A DNA stretch of 64,000 nucleotides from JAMOQA01 sp964420365 (GTDB lineage Bacteria > Acidobacteriota > Polarisedimenticolia > J045): positions 124,001 to 188,000 of the forward strand of contig CAYQTA010000114.1 of NCBI GenBank assembly GCA_964420365.1. Reading direction: 5' to 3'. The translations under genes and the position numbers were made by a program. The first letter of the stretch is position 1. Each line of letters begins with the position of its first letter. The notes below the pieces were generated by a model, which did no database searches, was not told the DNA's origin, and was given only the letters and a program-made list of their open reading frames with translations. This document shows positions 51,620-64,000 of this stretch, in pieces.

Positions 51620-54040
51620 ATGCGTCCCTGGGGTCGACTCGACCGGATGATCGCGCGGGAGGTCCGTGGCCCGTTCCTCCTCGGCCTCGGCGGCTTCACG
51701 ACCGTCCTCCTCCTCAACGTCCTCTTTCTCCTGGTGCGGCAGACGATCGAGAAGCGCGTGCCCGCGGGTCTCCTCTTCGGCTTCGTCCTCTCGGAGCTGC
51801 CCCGGCTCCTCCTCTACACGTTCCCGATGGCCGCCCTCCTGGCCGTCCTGGTCGGCATCGGCCGCATGGCCTCCCAGCACGAGATCGTCGCCCTCCGGGC
51901 CACGGGAGCCTCCCCCTGGCGCATCGCGCGACCGGTGCTCCTCCTGGCCCTGGCCGTCGCCCTGGTCGGCCTGGTGCTCGGCCACTTCCTCCTGCCCCTC
52001 GGCAAGCGCCACGAGCGCCGCCTGGTCCGGGAGATCGTCCGGGCGCGGGACCTCTCCCGCGAGATCACGCCCGGGCTGATCTACGATCGCCTCCCCGGCG
52101 CCCCCGTTCTCTACGCGCGCGGTGCCGCCGAGTCTCCCGGCGGCCGTGTCTTCCGGGGCGTGCTCCTCTCCCAGGAGGCACCCGGCGGTGACCTCGCCGG
52201 CCTCGTCCTCGCGCGCCGGGGCCAGGTCTGGTTCGACCGGGATACCGGTCGCATCAGCCTGCTCCTGGAGGACGGCGAGCGGCACGTCTGGCAGCCCCTC
52301 CATCCCGAGACATGGGACCGGATCCGGTACCGCCAGATGACCCTGACGTTCCCCCCGGATCCCGCGATCCGGGCCCTCTCGAGGGACCGCGGCCGCGATC
52401 ACCAGGTCGCCGTCGGACTCGAGCTCCTCGCCCTGGCCCGCGAGCTCCGCGCCGAAATCGCCACGGAACCCCGGGAAGGACGACGCATTCACCTCGAGAC
52501 CCGGCTGCGCAAGACGATGCTCGAGTGGCATCGCCGCACGGCGCTCCCCCTCGCGGTGATCGCCCTGGCGTTCGCCGCGTTTCCGCTGGCGGCCACCACC
52601 CAGCGCGGGGGCCGCTTCGTCGGCATGACCCAGGCCCTGATGATCATCTTCGTCTTCTGGGTACTCCTCTCCATGGGCTGGGGGCTCTCCGAGCAGGGCA
52701 AGTGGCCGGTCTGGCTGGGCCCGTGGCTGCCCGACCTCGTCGCCGCCGCCTGGGGACTCTACCTCTGGGTTTCCCTGGCCCGCCGCGACGCCACCGGGTC
52801 GGGCGTCCTTGCCGGCATCGTGCGCTCCGTGATCGCCCGGTTCCGCCACCGGGAGGTCGCTCCTGCCGCGCGCGGGCGGGTTTCCCGGCGGCCGTCGCGC
52901 CGCCGGGAGCCGGGCGCAGCCTGGATCCCCCTCACCCGTCTCGACAGTTACCTCTCCGCCGGCTATGCGCGGATGTTGCTCGCCGTCCTGTTCGTCCTGC
53001 TGGTGCTGGCCCTGGCGGTCGAGTTCAACGGCGCACTCGAAGAGGTCGATCCCTCCCTGCCCGGCCTGCCCTGGCGGGACCTCCTGTCTTACGTCTTACT
53101 TTCGATCCCCGGTCAGCTCAAGTTCCTCCTGCCGATCGCCACGCTCCTCGGCGGAACCGTCTTCCTCGCGGGGCTCGCCCGGGCCGGCGAGGTGACCGCG
53201 TTCAAGGCCTGCGGGATCAGCCCCCTGCGGATCGCCACGCCCCTCCTGCTCCTCACCGTTGGTCTCGGTGCGGCCTACGGAACGATCCAGGAGACGATGG
53301 TCCCGGGCCTCGAGCGGGAGTCCCGCCGCGCCCTCGACCGCATCCGCGGCCGGACGTCGGCGGAAGACCTGGCCACGGGTCGTCGCTGGATCCTCGGCGA
53401 GTCGAACCACCTCTGGGGCTACCTGGACTGGGACCCCCGCGAACACGCCCTCCTGGACGCCACGGTCCTCGTCGTCGACTTCGAGGAGGCACGCCTCGTC
53501 GAGCGGGTGGAAGCGGCCCGTGCCGTGCGAACCGATGCCGGTCACTGGCGGTTTCTCCACGGCTGGCGCCGCACGTTCCTGCCGGACGGCACCGTCCGCT
53601 GGGAACCGTTCGACGAGCTGGAACTTCCGTTCCGGGAGGAAGCGGAACTCTTCGGCGCCACCCGGTCCCGCCTCCTCTTCGGGAAGCACCTGGCGGACCA
53701 GCTCTCGTTCCGGGACCTCCGGCGGCACCTCAAGAGGATCTCCCAGGCCGGTTACGACCCCTCGGCCCTCGCCGTCGGCCTGCACGAGAAGCTGGTGACG
53801 CCCGTCCTCCCGGTCCTCTTCCTCCTCGTCGGCATCCCCCTCGTGATCTCGGGCTGGGCGCGGCGAGGAACCCTGTACGGCTTCGGGATCTCCCTCCTGC
53901 TGGTCTTCGGCTTCTGGAGCACGTGGGCGGTCACGACGTCCCTCGGCCGGGAAGGTGTCCTCGACCCGGCGGTGGCCGCCTGGGGCCCGCCCCTCGCCGT
54001 CGGCCTGGTGGGTCTCGTCCTCCTCCTGCGGGCGCGATGA
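51620..54040 (+). CDS. LptF-LptG fusion, LPS export permease
   Basis: The 806-residue protein is two LptF/LptG (YjgP/YjgQ) permeases in one chain. The N-half (residues 1-395) starts GRLDRMIAREVRGPFLLGLG, has membrane helices near the start and a periplasmic jellyroll, and ends in three helices near 310-380. A basic linker (about 395-430, Arg-rich) leads to the C-half, starting LTRLDSYLSAGYARMLLAVL at residue 438, with the same layout and coupling-helix-like GEVTAFKACGISPLRIATP. Normally lptF and lptG are separate. Here LptB (encoded at 21258-22004) would engage one polypeptide. ATG 51620 follows GGGAGGA. The glycosyltransferase overlaps the stop as ATGA. Confidence 0.88.
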   Translation: MRPWGRLDRMIAREVRGPFLLGLGGFTTVLLLNVLFLLVRQTIEKRVPAGLLFGFVLSELPRLLLYTFPMAALLAVLVGIGRMASQHEIVALRATGASPWRIARPVLLLALAVALVGLVLGHFLLPLGKRHERRLVREIVRARDLSREITPGLIYDRLPGAPVLYARGAAESPGGRVFRGVLLSQEAPGGDLAGLVLARRGQVWFDRDTGRISLLLEDGERHVWQPLHPETWDRIRYRQMTLTFPPDPAIRALSRDRGRDHQVAVGLELLALARELRAEIATEPREGRRIHLETRLRKTMLEWHRRTALPLAVIALAFAAFPLAATTQRGGRFVGMTQALMIIFVFWVLLSMGWGLSEQGKWPVWLGPWLPDLVAAAWGLYLWVSLARRDATGSGVLAGIVRSVIARFRHREVAPAARGRVSRRPSRRREPGAAWIPLTRLDSYLSAGYARMLLAVLFVLLVLALAVEFNGALEEVDPSLPGLPWRDLLSYVLLSIPGQLKFLLPIATLLGGTVFLAGLARAGEVTAFKACGISPLRIATPLLLLTVGLGAAYGTIQETMVPGLERESRRALDRIRGRTSAEDLATGRRWILGESNHLWGYLDWDPREHALLDATVLVVDFEEARLVERVEAARAVRTDAGHWRFLHGWRRTFLPDGTVRWEPFDELELPFREEAELFGATRSRLLFGKHLADQLSFRDLRRHLKRISQAGYDPSALAVGLHEKLVTPVLPVLFLLVGIPLVISGWARRGTLYGFGISLLLVFGFWSTWAVTTSLGREGVLDPAVAAWGPPLAVGLVGLVLLLRAR

Positions 54041-55170
54041 CCGGCGAGCGACCGCTCCGGGTCACCCGGGTCTACCTCTGGATGCGCCTCGGAGGGACCG
54101 AGCGCCAGCTCGCCCGGGTGCTGCCCCGCCTCGAGGCCCGGGGCCGCGTCCGGACACGCCTCGTCCTGACGCGGGAAGGCGGCCCCCTCCTCGGCCCCCT
54201 CGAGGAAGCGGGCATCCCCGTCGAGGTCCGGCGACTCCGCGGCCGTCTCCGGCCGGCGACCATCCGCTGGCTCGCCGACCGGTTGCGCGCCACCGGGACC
54301 GACCTGGTCCAGGGTCACGCCCACGGTCCCTCGACGACCTCCACCGTGGCGGCGTGGCGAGCCGGCCTTCCCGCCATCGCCACCGTCCACACCCTCGGCT
54401 CGATCTCCGGGATGCGCCATCGGCTCCAGGAACGGCTTCTCGCCCCCCTGCGGGCCGCCATCGTCTGCGTCTCGGAGGCGGTCCGCAGGGACTACGCCCG
54501 GGCCACCGGGGTCTCCCCGGCGAAGGTCCACGTCCTCTACAACGGTCTCGACGTGGCGGCCATCGCCGGCATCCCCCGCCAGCGGCAGGCCGTACGCCGC
54601 GAGCTCGGTCTTCCCGGGGACGCGCTGCTCCTTCTCTGTCCCGCCCGGCTGATCCCCGACAAGGACCACGAGACGCTCCTCGCGGCCTTCGCGCGGGTGG
54701 CGGCGGCGCATCCCCGTGCCCACCTGGCCCTCGCCGGGGAGGGCCCCCTCGCCGACGAGCTCCGCACCATGGTCGCCCGGGCCGGGCTGGGAAGCCGCGT
54801 TCACCTTCTCGGTGCCCGGGACGACGTTCCCCGGCTCCTCCGGGCCGCCGACATGGCCGTTCTCTCCTCCCGGCGGGAGGGGTTCTCGAACGTCGTCCTG
54901 GAGGCCCTCGCTGCCGGGATCCCGCAGGTCGTCACCGACGTGGGGGGCAACCGCGAGGCGATGGAAGGATCCGCCACGGGGCGCCTCGTACCCCCGGGGG
55001 ACCCGGAGGCGTTTGCCGCCGCCCTCGACGAGCTGCTCGCGAACGCCCCGCTCCGCGAGCGCCTCGGCGAAGCGGCCGCACGCCGCGCCCGGCGCTTCGA
55101 CCTGGACCGGACCTGCGCCGATACCGAGGCGCTCTACGCCCGCATCCTCGCGCGGGGCCCGCGGGCCTGA
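54037..55170 (+). CDS. GT-B glycosyltransferase (family 4-like)
   Basis: The 377-residue protein has a GT-B fold. The N-terminal acceptor half contains YLWMRLGGTERQLARVLPRLE. The C-terminal nucleotide-sugar half carries CPARLIPDKDHETLLAAFARV, LAGEGPLADELR, VHLLGARDDVPRLLRAADMAVLSSRREGFSNVVLEALAAGIP and the EALAAG-type GT4 signature. Coupling to the LPS permease fusion suggests a sugar transfer in LPS or O-antigen synthesis. The sugar and acceptor are unknown. It is converged upon by ahcY, with a strong hairpin between. Confidence 0.9.
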   Translation: MTGERPLRVTRVYLWMRLGGTERQLARVLPRLEARGRVRTRLVLTREGGPLLGPLEEAGIPVEVRRLRGRLRPATIRWLADRLRATGTDLVQGHAHGPSTTSTVAAWRAGLPAIATVHTLGSISGMRHRLQERLLAPLRAAIVCVSEAVRRDYARATGVSPAKVHVLYNGLDVAAIAGIPRQRQAVRRELGLPGDALLLLCPARLIPDKDHETLLAAFARVAAAHPRAHLALAGEGPLADELRTMVARAGLGSRVHLLGARDDVPRLLRAADMAVLSSRREGFSNVVLEALAAGIPQVVTDVGGNREAMEGSATGRLVPPGDPEAFAAALDELLANAPLRERLGEAAARRARRFDLDRTCADTEALYARILARGPRA

Positions 55171-55177
55171 ACGCAGG

Positions 55178-55205
55178 CCGGGCCGCGCCGGAAGGCGCGG
55201 CCCGG
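55178..55205. terminator. GNRA-capped hairpin between convergent genes
   Basis: A perfect 12-bp GC stem (55178-55189 with 55194-55205) is closed by a GGAA tetraloop, between the ends of the glycosyltransferase and ahcY genes. There is no T-tract on either strand, so it may stop transcription weakly or stabilise the 3' ends. Confidence 0.5.
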
Positions 55206-55238
55206 TACTCTCCTCCCCGCTTCCCGGCGGGCGCCGGC

Positions 55239-56495
<1,257 letters not shown>

Positions 56496-56516
56496 CGCTC
56501 CTCCCTCGCCCCGCGC

Positions 56517-57653
<1,137 letters not shown>

Positions 57654-57726
57654 CGACGTTCTTCCTCCCTTTCCGGGCGCGCCTCCGCACGCCCGCCAAC
57701 CGTCCGCGGCCCGCGGGCGGACGGGA

Positions 57727-57756
57727 AGCCTACCCCGCCCCGCCGCCGCCCGGCAA
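57727..57756 (-). promoter_or_regulatory. metK-ahcY promoter
   Basis: On the minus strand TTGCCG (57756-57751) and TAGGCT (57732-57727) are 18 bp apart, between dnaE and metK. The predicted leader is about 67 nt. Confidence 0.45.
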
Positions 57757-57775
57757 CCGCCGGACCATGGCGAAC

Positions 57776-61237
<3,462 letters not shown>

Positions 61238-61241
61238 GTCG

Positions 61242-62783
61242 TCACTCCCACTCGATCGTGGCCGGCGGCTTCGACGTCACGTCGTAGACGACCCGGTTGA
61301 CCCCGCGAACCTCGCCGACGATCCGGCCCGCCACCCGGGCCAGCAGGTCGTGGGGCAGCCGCGACCAGTCGGCGGTCATGAAGTCATCGGTATCGACCGA
61401 CCGCAGGGCGATCACCTGCTCGTACGTGCGGCCGTCCCCCATCACGCCGACGGTCCGCACGGGCAGCAGGACCGCGAACGCCTGGCTCGTCCGCGCCATC
61501 CAGCCGGATCGCTCGAGCTCCTCGCGGAAGATCGCGTCGGCCTCCCGCAGCACGGCGAGCCGCTCCTCGGTGACCGCCCCGAGGATCCGGACGGCGAGGC
61601 CCGGCCCGGGAAACGGGTGCCGGGCGACGAACGCCTCGTCGAGCCCGAGGCGCCGCCCGAGGGCCCGGACCTCGTCCTTGAACAGCCACGCGAGCGGCTC
61701 GATAAGGCGCAGGTTCATCGTTTCCGGCAGCCCGCCGACGTTGTGGTGGGTCTTGATCGTCGCCGACGGCCCGGTAATCGCCGAGGACTCGATCCGGTCC
61801 GGGTAGATCGTTCCCTGTGCGAGCCAGGTCGCGCCGGTTCGTCGCGCTTCCTCCTCGAAGACCTCGATGAACGTGTGCCCGATCCGGCGCCGCTTCTCCT
61901 CCGGGTCGTCGACCCCCGCGAGCGCCCGGAGGAACCGCTCCCGGGCGTCGACCGCTCGGACGTCCAGCCCGTACCGGTCCCGGAACGTGGCCACGACCTG
62001 CTCCGCTTCCCCCTTCCGCAGCAGGCCGTTGTCGACGAAGACCGCCGTCAGCCGGTCCCCGATCGCGCGGTGGACGAGCAGCGCCATCACCGACGAGTCG
62101 ACGCCGCCCGAGAGGGCGCACACCACCCGCTCGCCCGGCCCGACCTTCCGGCGGATCTCCTCCACCGCCTCCTGCTCGTAGGCCTCCATCGTCCAGTCGC
62201 CGCGACAGCCGCAGATCTCGCGGGCGAACGTCCGCAGCAGTTCCTGCCCGTGCTCGGTGTGCCGCACCTCGGGGTGGAACTGCACCCCGAACCGCCTCCC
62301 CCCCGCGTCCTCGATCGCGGCGAAGGGAGCGCTCTCCGTCCGGGCGACGACCCGCATGCCCGGCGGCAGGGAGACGATCCGGTCCCCGTGGCTCATCCAG
62401 ACGACGGACCGGGCCGGCCAGCCCCCGAGCAGGCGGCTCTCGCCGACCCGTTCCAGCTCGGCCCGGCCGAACTCCCGCTCCGGCGCCCGCTCCACCTTTC
62501 CCCCCGTCCGGTGGACGAGCAGCTGCATCCCGTAGCAGATGCCGAGCACCGGCACGTCCGGCGCCAGGACCGCGTCCTCCGCGTCCGGCGCTCCCTCCTC
62601 GTAGACCGAGGCGGGCCCGCCCGAGAGGACCACGCCGCGCACGCCGTCCCGGCGGATCCGCTCCGCCGCCCGCGCGGGCGGCACGATCTCGGCGTAGACG
62701 CCGGCCTCGCGGATCCGCCGGGCGATCAACCGGGTCACCTGGCTGCCGAAGTCGACGATGACGATGGTCTCGTGCTGGATCAC
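61242..62783 (-). CDS. guaA: GMP synthase (glutamine-hydrolysing)
   Basis: GuaA converts XMP to GMP. The 513-residue protein has an N-terminal class I glutamine amidotransferase domain (VLGICYGMQLLVH with the nucleophile Cys, FGVQFHPEV with the His-Glu pair), the PP-loop ATP domain (CALSGGVDSSVMALLVHRAIGD), and the C-terminal dimerisation domain ending KPPATIEWE. GTG 62783 overlaps the holA stop as GTGA. A 12-bp direct repeat, GAGACCATCGTC, spans the start site, once before and once after. Confidence 0.96.
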   Translation of the reverse strand: MIQHETIVIVDFGSQVTRLIARRIREAGVYAEIVPPARAAERIRRDGVRGVVLSGGPASVYEEGAPDAEDAVLAPDVPVLGICYGMQLLVHRTGGKVERAPEREFGRAELERVGESRLLGGWPARSVVWMSHGDRIVSLPPGMRVVARTESAPFAAIEDAGGRRFGVQFHPEVRHTEHGQELLRTFAREICGCRGDWTMEAYEQEAVEEIRRKVGPGERVVCALSGGVDSSVMALLVHRAIGDRLTAVFVDNGLLRKGEAEQVVATFRDRYGLDVRAVDARERFLRALAGVDDPEEKRRRIGHTFIEVFEEEARRTGATWLAQGTIYPDRIESSAITGPSATIKTHHNVGGLPETMNLRLIEPLAWLFKDEVRALGRRLGLDEAFVARHPFPGPGLAVRILGAVTEERLAVLREADAIFREELERSGWMARTSQAFAVLLPVRTVGVMGDGRTYEQVIALRSVDTDDFMTADWSRLPHDLLARVAGRIVGEVRGVNRVVYDVTSKPPATIEWE

Positions 62784-63811
62784 GACGATGGTCTCCGTGG
62801 GCCGGGGGCGAGGGCAAGCACGACGGCCGCCAGGGCCGCCCGGGGCTCTCCCCCGGTCTTGAGCCGCCCGTCCGCGGCGGCGCAGGCGGCAAGGGCCCCG
62901 GCCGCCCGCCCGCCCAGGCGGCGCGCGGCCCGAGTGTACTTCTTCGCCACGTACGGGTGACACCCGAGGGCCTCCCGCACCTCTCCTTCCCCTCCCCCCG
63001 CGGAGAGGACGCCGGCGGCCACGGCCAGCTTCCGCGAGATCGCGGCGAGGCGGCCCAGCAGGGGCAGGACGGTGCCCGGCCCCGGCGCGGGCCCGAGCTC
63101 CCTGTCCAGGGCGGCCAGGGCCTCGGCCCGGCGACCCTCGAGGAGGGCGTCCTCGAGGGCGAAGGCCCCGGCAGCCCGGTGCGGCCCGAGCACCTCCGCG
63201 ACCAGCGCCTCGGTGACCACCCCCTTCCCGGGCGCCACCAGCGCCAGCTTCTCCAGCTCGCGCGCGGCCAGCCCGGTGTCGGTACCGACCGCGTCCGCGA
63301 GCAGCGCGGCGGCCGCCGGAGCGATCCGCAGGCCCCGCTCGGCGGCACGATCGCGGATCCACGCGGCCATCTCCCGCTCCCGGGGCGGCTCGAACAGGAA
63401 CACGGCCCCGACCCGCTCGATCTCCCGCACGACCTTGAGCCGGCGGTCCACCCGGCGCGCGACGAGGACGAGGACGGCGTGAGCGGGGGGGCCGGCCAGC
63501 CAGTCGAGCAGCATCCGCCGCCCCTCTTCGCCGCCCCCGGCGAGGCCCTCGGGATCCCGGGCGATCACGACCCGCCGGCCCCCGAGCAGCGGCATCGTCC
63601 GGGCCGCGTCGAGAACGGGCGCCAGGGGCCCTCCGTCGAACCGGTCGACCCCGGTCGCCCGGGTCTCCTCGGGCAGCCCTTCGAGGAGCGCGACCAGCGC
63701 CTCCTCCCGCCGCGCGTCGTCCTCCCCCGCGAGGAGGATCACCGGCGGGACTCGCTCCCCCGCGAGGAGCTCCCGGAACCGAGCCGTCGTTCCCCCCGCC
63801 GGGCACCCCAT
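62780..63811 (-). CDS. holA: DNA polymerase III subunit delta
   Basis: HolA opens the beta clamp within the clamp loader. The 343-residue protein has the delta layout: PVILLAGEDDARREEALVALLEGL at the N-terminus, the region MPLLGGRRVVIARDPEGL, and the C-terminal GCHPYVAKKYTRAARRL that contacts the clamp-loader collar. Sequence identity in delta subunits is low, but these landmarks and position after lptE are typical. It follows lptE by 4 bp and overlaps guaA. Confidence 0.9.
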   Translation of the reverse strand: MGCPAGGTTARFRELLAGERVPPVILLAGEDDARREEALVALLEGLPEETRATGVDRFDGGPLAPVLDAARTMPLLGGRRVVIARDPEGLAGGGEEGRRMLLDWLAGPPAHAVLVLVARRVDRRLKVVREIERVGAVFLFEPPREREMAAWIRDRAAERGLRIAPAAAALLADAVGTDTGLAARELEKLALVAPGKGVVTEALVAEVLGPHRAAGAFALEDALLEGRRAEALAALDRELGPAPGPGTVLPLLGRLAAISRKLAVAAGVLSAGGGEGEVREALGCHPYVAKKYTRAARRLGGRAAGALAACAAADGRLKTGGEPRAALAAVVLALAPGPRRPSS

Positions 63812-63815
63812 CGCC

Positions 63816-64000
63816 TCAGAAGCCCTCGAGGATCGACGTGACCACGGAGCGGGCGAAGTCCCGCGCGATCTCCTCGATCGCCACGATCTCCCGGTCGACC
63901 TGGGAAAGCGGTGTCTCGGGAACGTCGTACTGCTCCTGGAACACGAAGTGGTTCTGGCTCCAGAGAACCTTCTCCGGGTGGACCTGGACCAGTCGCATCC
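63816..64000 (-). CDS. lptE: LPS-assembly lipoprotein LptE (C-terminal part; start outside window)
   Basis: Only the last 60 or so residues are in the window. They fit the LptE C-terminus: VHPEKVLWSQNHFVFQEQYD, then DREIVAIEEIARDFARSVVTSILEGF, the amphipathic helix found in this family. LptE plugs the LptD barrel in the outer membrane. lptE directly before holA is the usual gene order in many Gram-negatives. The methionine seen at 63998 is probably internal. Confidence 0.8.
   Translation of the reverse strand, partial: MRLVQVHPEKVLWSQNHFVFQEQYDVPETPLSQVDREIVAIEEIARDFARSVVTSILEGF

Noticed and set aside
51396..51650. 84-codon frame between parB and the LptFG gene
   Set aside because: It overlaps the promoter and palindromes, has no ribosome site and no recognisable sequence.
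57654..57775. SAM riboswitch upstream of metK
   Set aside because: Only a GC dyad is present; none of the known SAM-binding cores is visible.

Overview
This 64-kb window is chromosomal DNA from a very GC-rich bacterium, densely packed with housekeeping genes. The cell is a diderm: LptA/B/C, LptF/G and LptE homologues of lipopolysaccharide export are present. The gene set includes a MglA-type GTPase with a cNMP-FHA neighbour, a DUF4388 protein, a DUF1844 protein, RpoN beside Lpt genes, rpsA followed by an HU gene, a CcmE with a Cys-type heme motif, and a B12-dependent acyl-CoA mutase split into two subunits. This mix resembles uncultured high-GC Acidobacteriota, Myxococcota or related lineages, but no marker here settles the phylum. 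No rRNA, tRNA, CRISPR array, transposase, prophage or obvious island was seen, and base composition looks even apart from a few AT-richer promoter patches.

Layout. 1-2.5 kb (minus): ccmE-ccmF cytochrome c maturation. 2.5-2.85 kb: a promoter island with a candidate small RNA. 2.85-5.6 kb: greA, a UbiA-family prenyltransferase and an unusual radical SAM enzyme. 5.6-7.1 kb (minus): a secreted protein and ssb. 7.2-9.6 kb: dtd, xer recombinase, accA. 9.6-14 kb: mazG (minus), then DUF1844, a TPR/zinc-finger membrane protein and a DUF4388 chimera. 14-18.5 kb: dnaK, hsp20, a sigma-70 factor and a DnaC-like ATPase. 18.5-24.7 kb: a crotonase, then a LptC-LptA fusion, lptB, rpoN, hpf and a degenerate crotonase. 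24.8-28.5 kb: acyl-CoA mutase large and small subunits, a catalytically altered crotonase and a response regulator. 28.5-36.5 kb: valS, nadC, coaX, a low-molecular-weight phosphatase, a hypothetical gene and comEC. 36.4-39.2 kb: an M50 protease and an IHF/HU gene (minus) divergent from der. 39.3-42 kb: MglA, a membrane protein and a cNMP-FHA protein. 42-48.9 kb: scpA, scpB, a pseudouridine synthase, rpsA, HU, a HIT hydrolase and miaB. 49-51.3 kb: a DUF151 nuclease, parA, parB. 51.6-55.2 kb: a LptF-LptG fusion and a glycosyltransferase. 55.2-64 kb (minus): lptE (partial), holA, guaA, dnaE, metK, ahcY.

How the genes work together. Neighbouring genes often overlap by 4 bp (ATGA or GTGA), pointing to translational coupling: dtd-xer, DUF1844-TPR protein, response regulator-valS-nadC, coaX-phosphatase, mglA-membrane protein, scpA-scpB, rpsA-HU, LptFG-glycosyltransferase, holA-guaA. 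Functional groups are chromosome maintenance (parAB, scpAB, xer, two HU/IHF proteins, dnaE, holA, ssb), LPS export with both permease and bridge subunits fused, and S-adenosylmethionine recycling (metK-ahcY).

Promoters of the TTGaca-N16-18-TAnnnT type can be read upstream of many operons. At least three genes have the -10 box 7-9 bp before the start codon, suggesting leaderless mRNAs. Two of those three sit in perfect inverted repeats, one of which is a symmetric divergent promoter between the IHF/HU gene and der. The most unusual items are the two Lpt fusions, the symmetric promoter, the mutase whose specificity residues look like isobutyryl-CoA mutase, the radical SAM enzyme with a wide-spaced cysteine motif, the DUF4388/pseudopilin-like chimera and the MglA signalling cluster.
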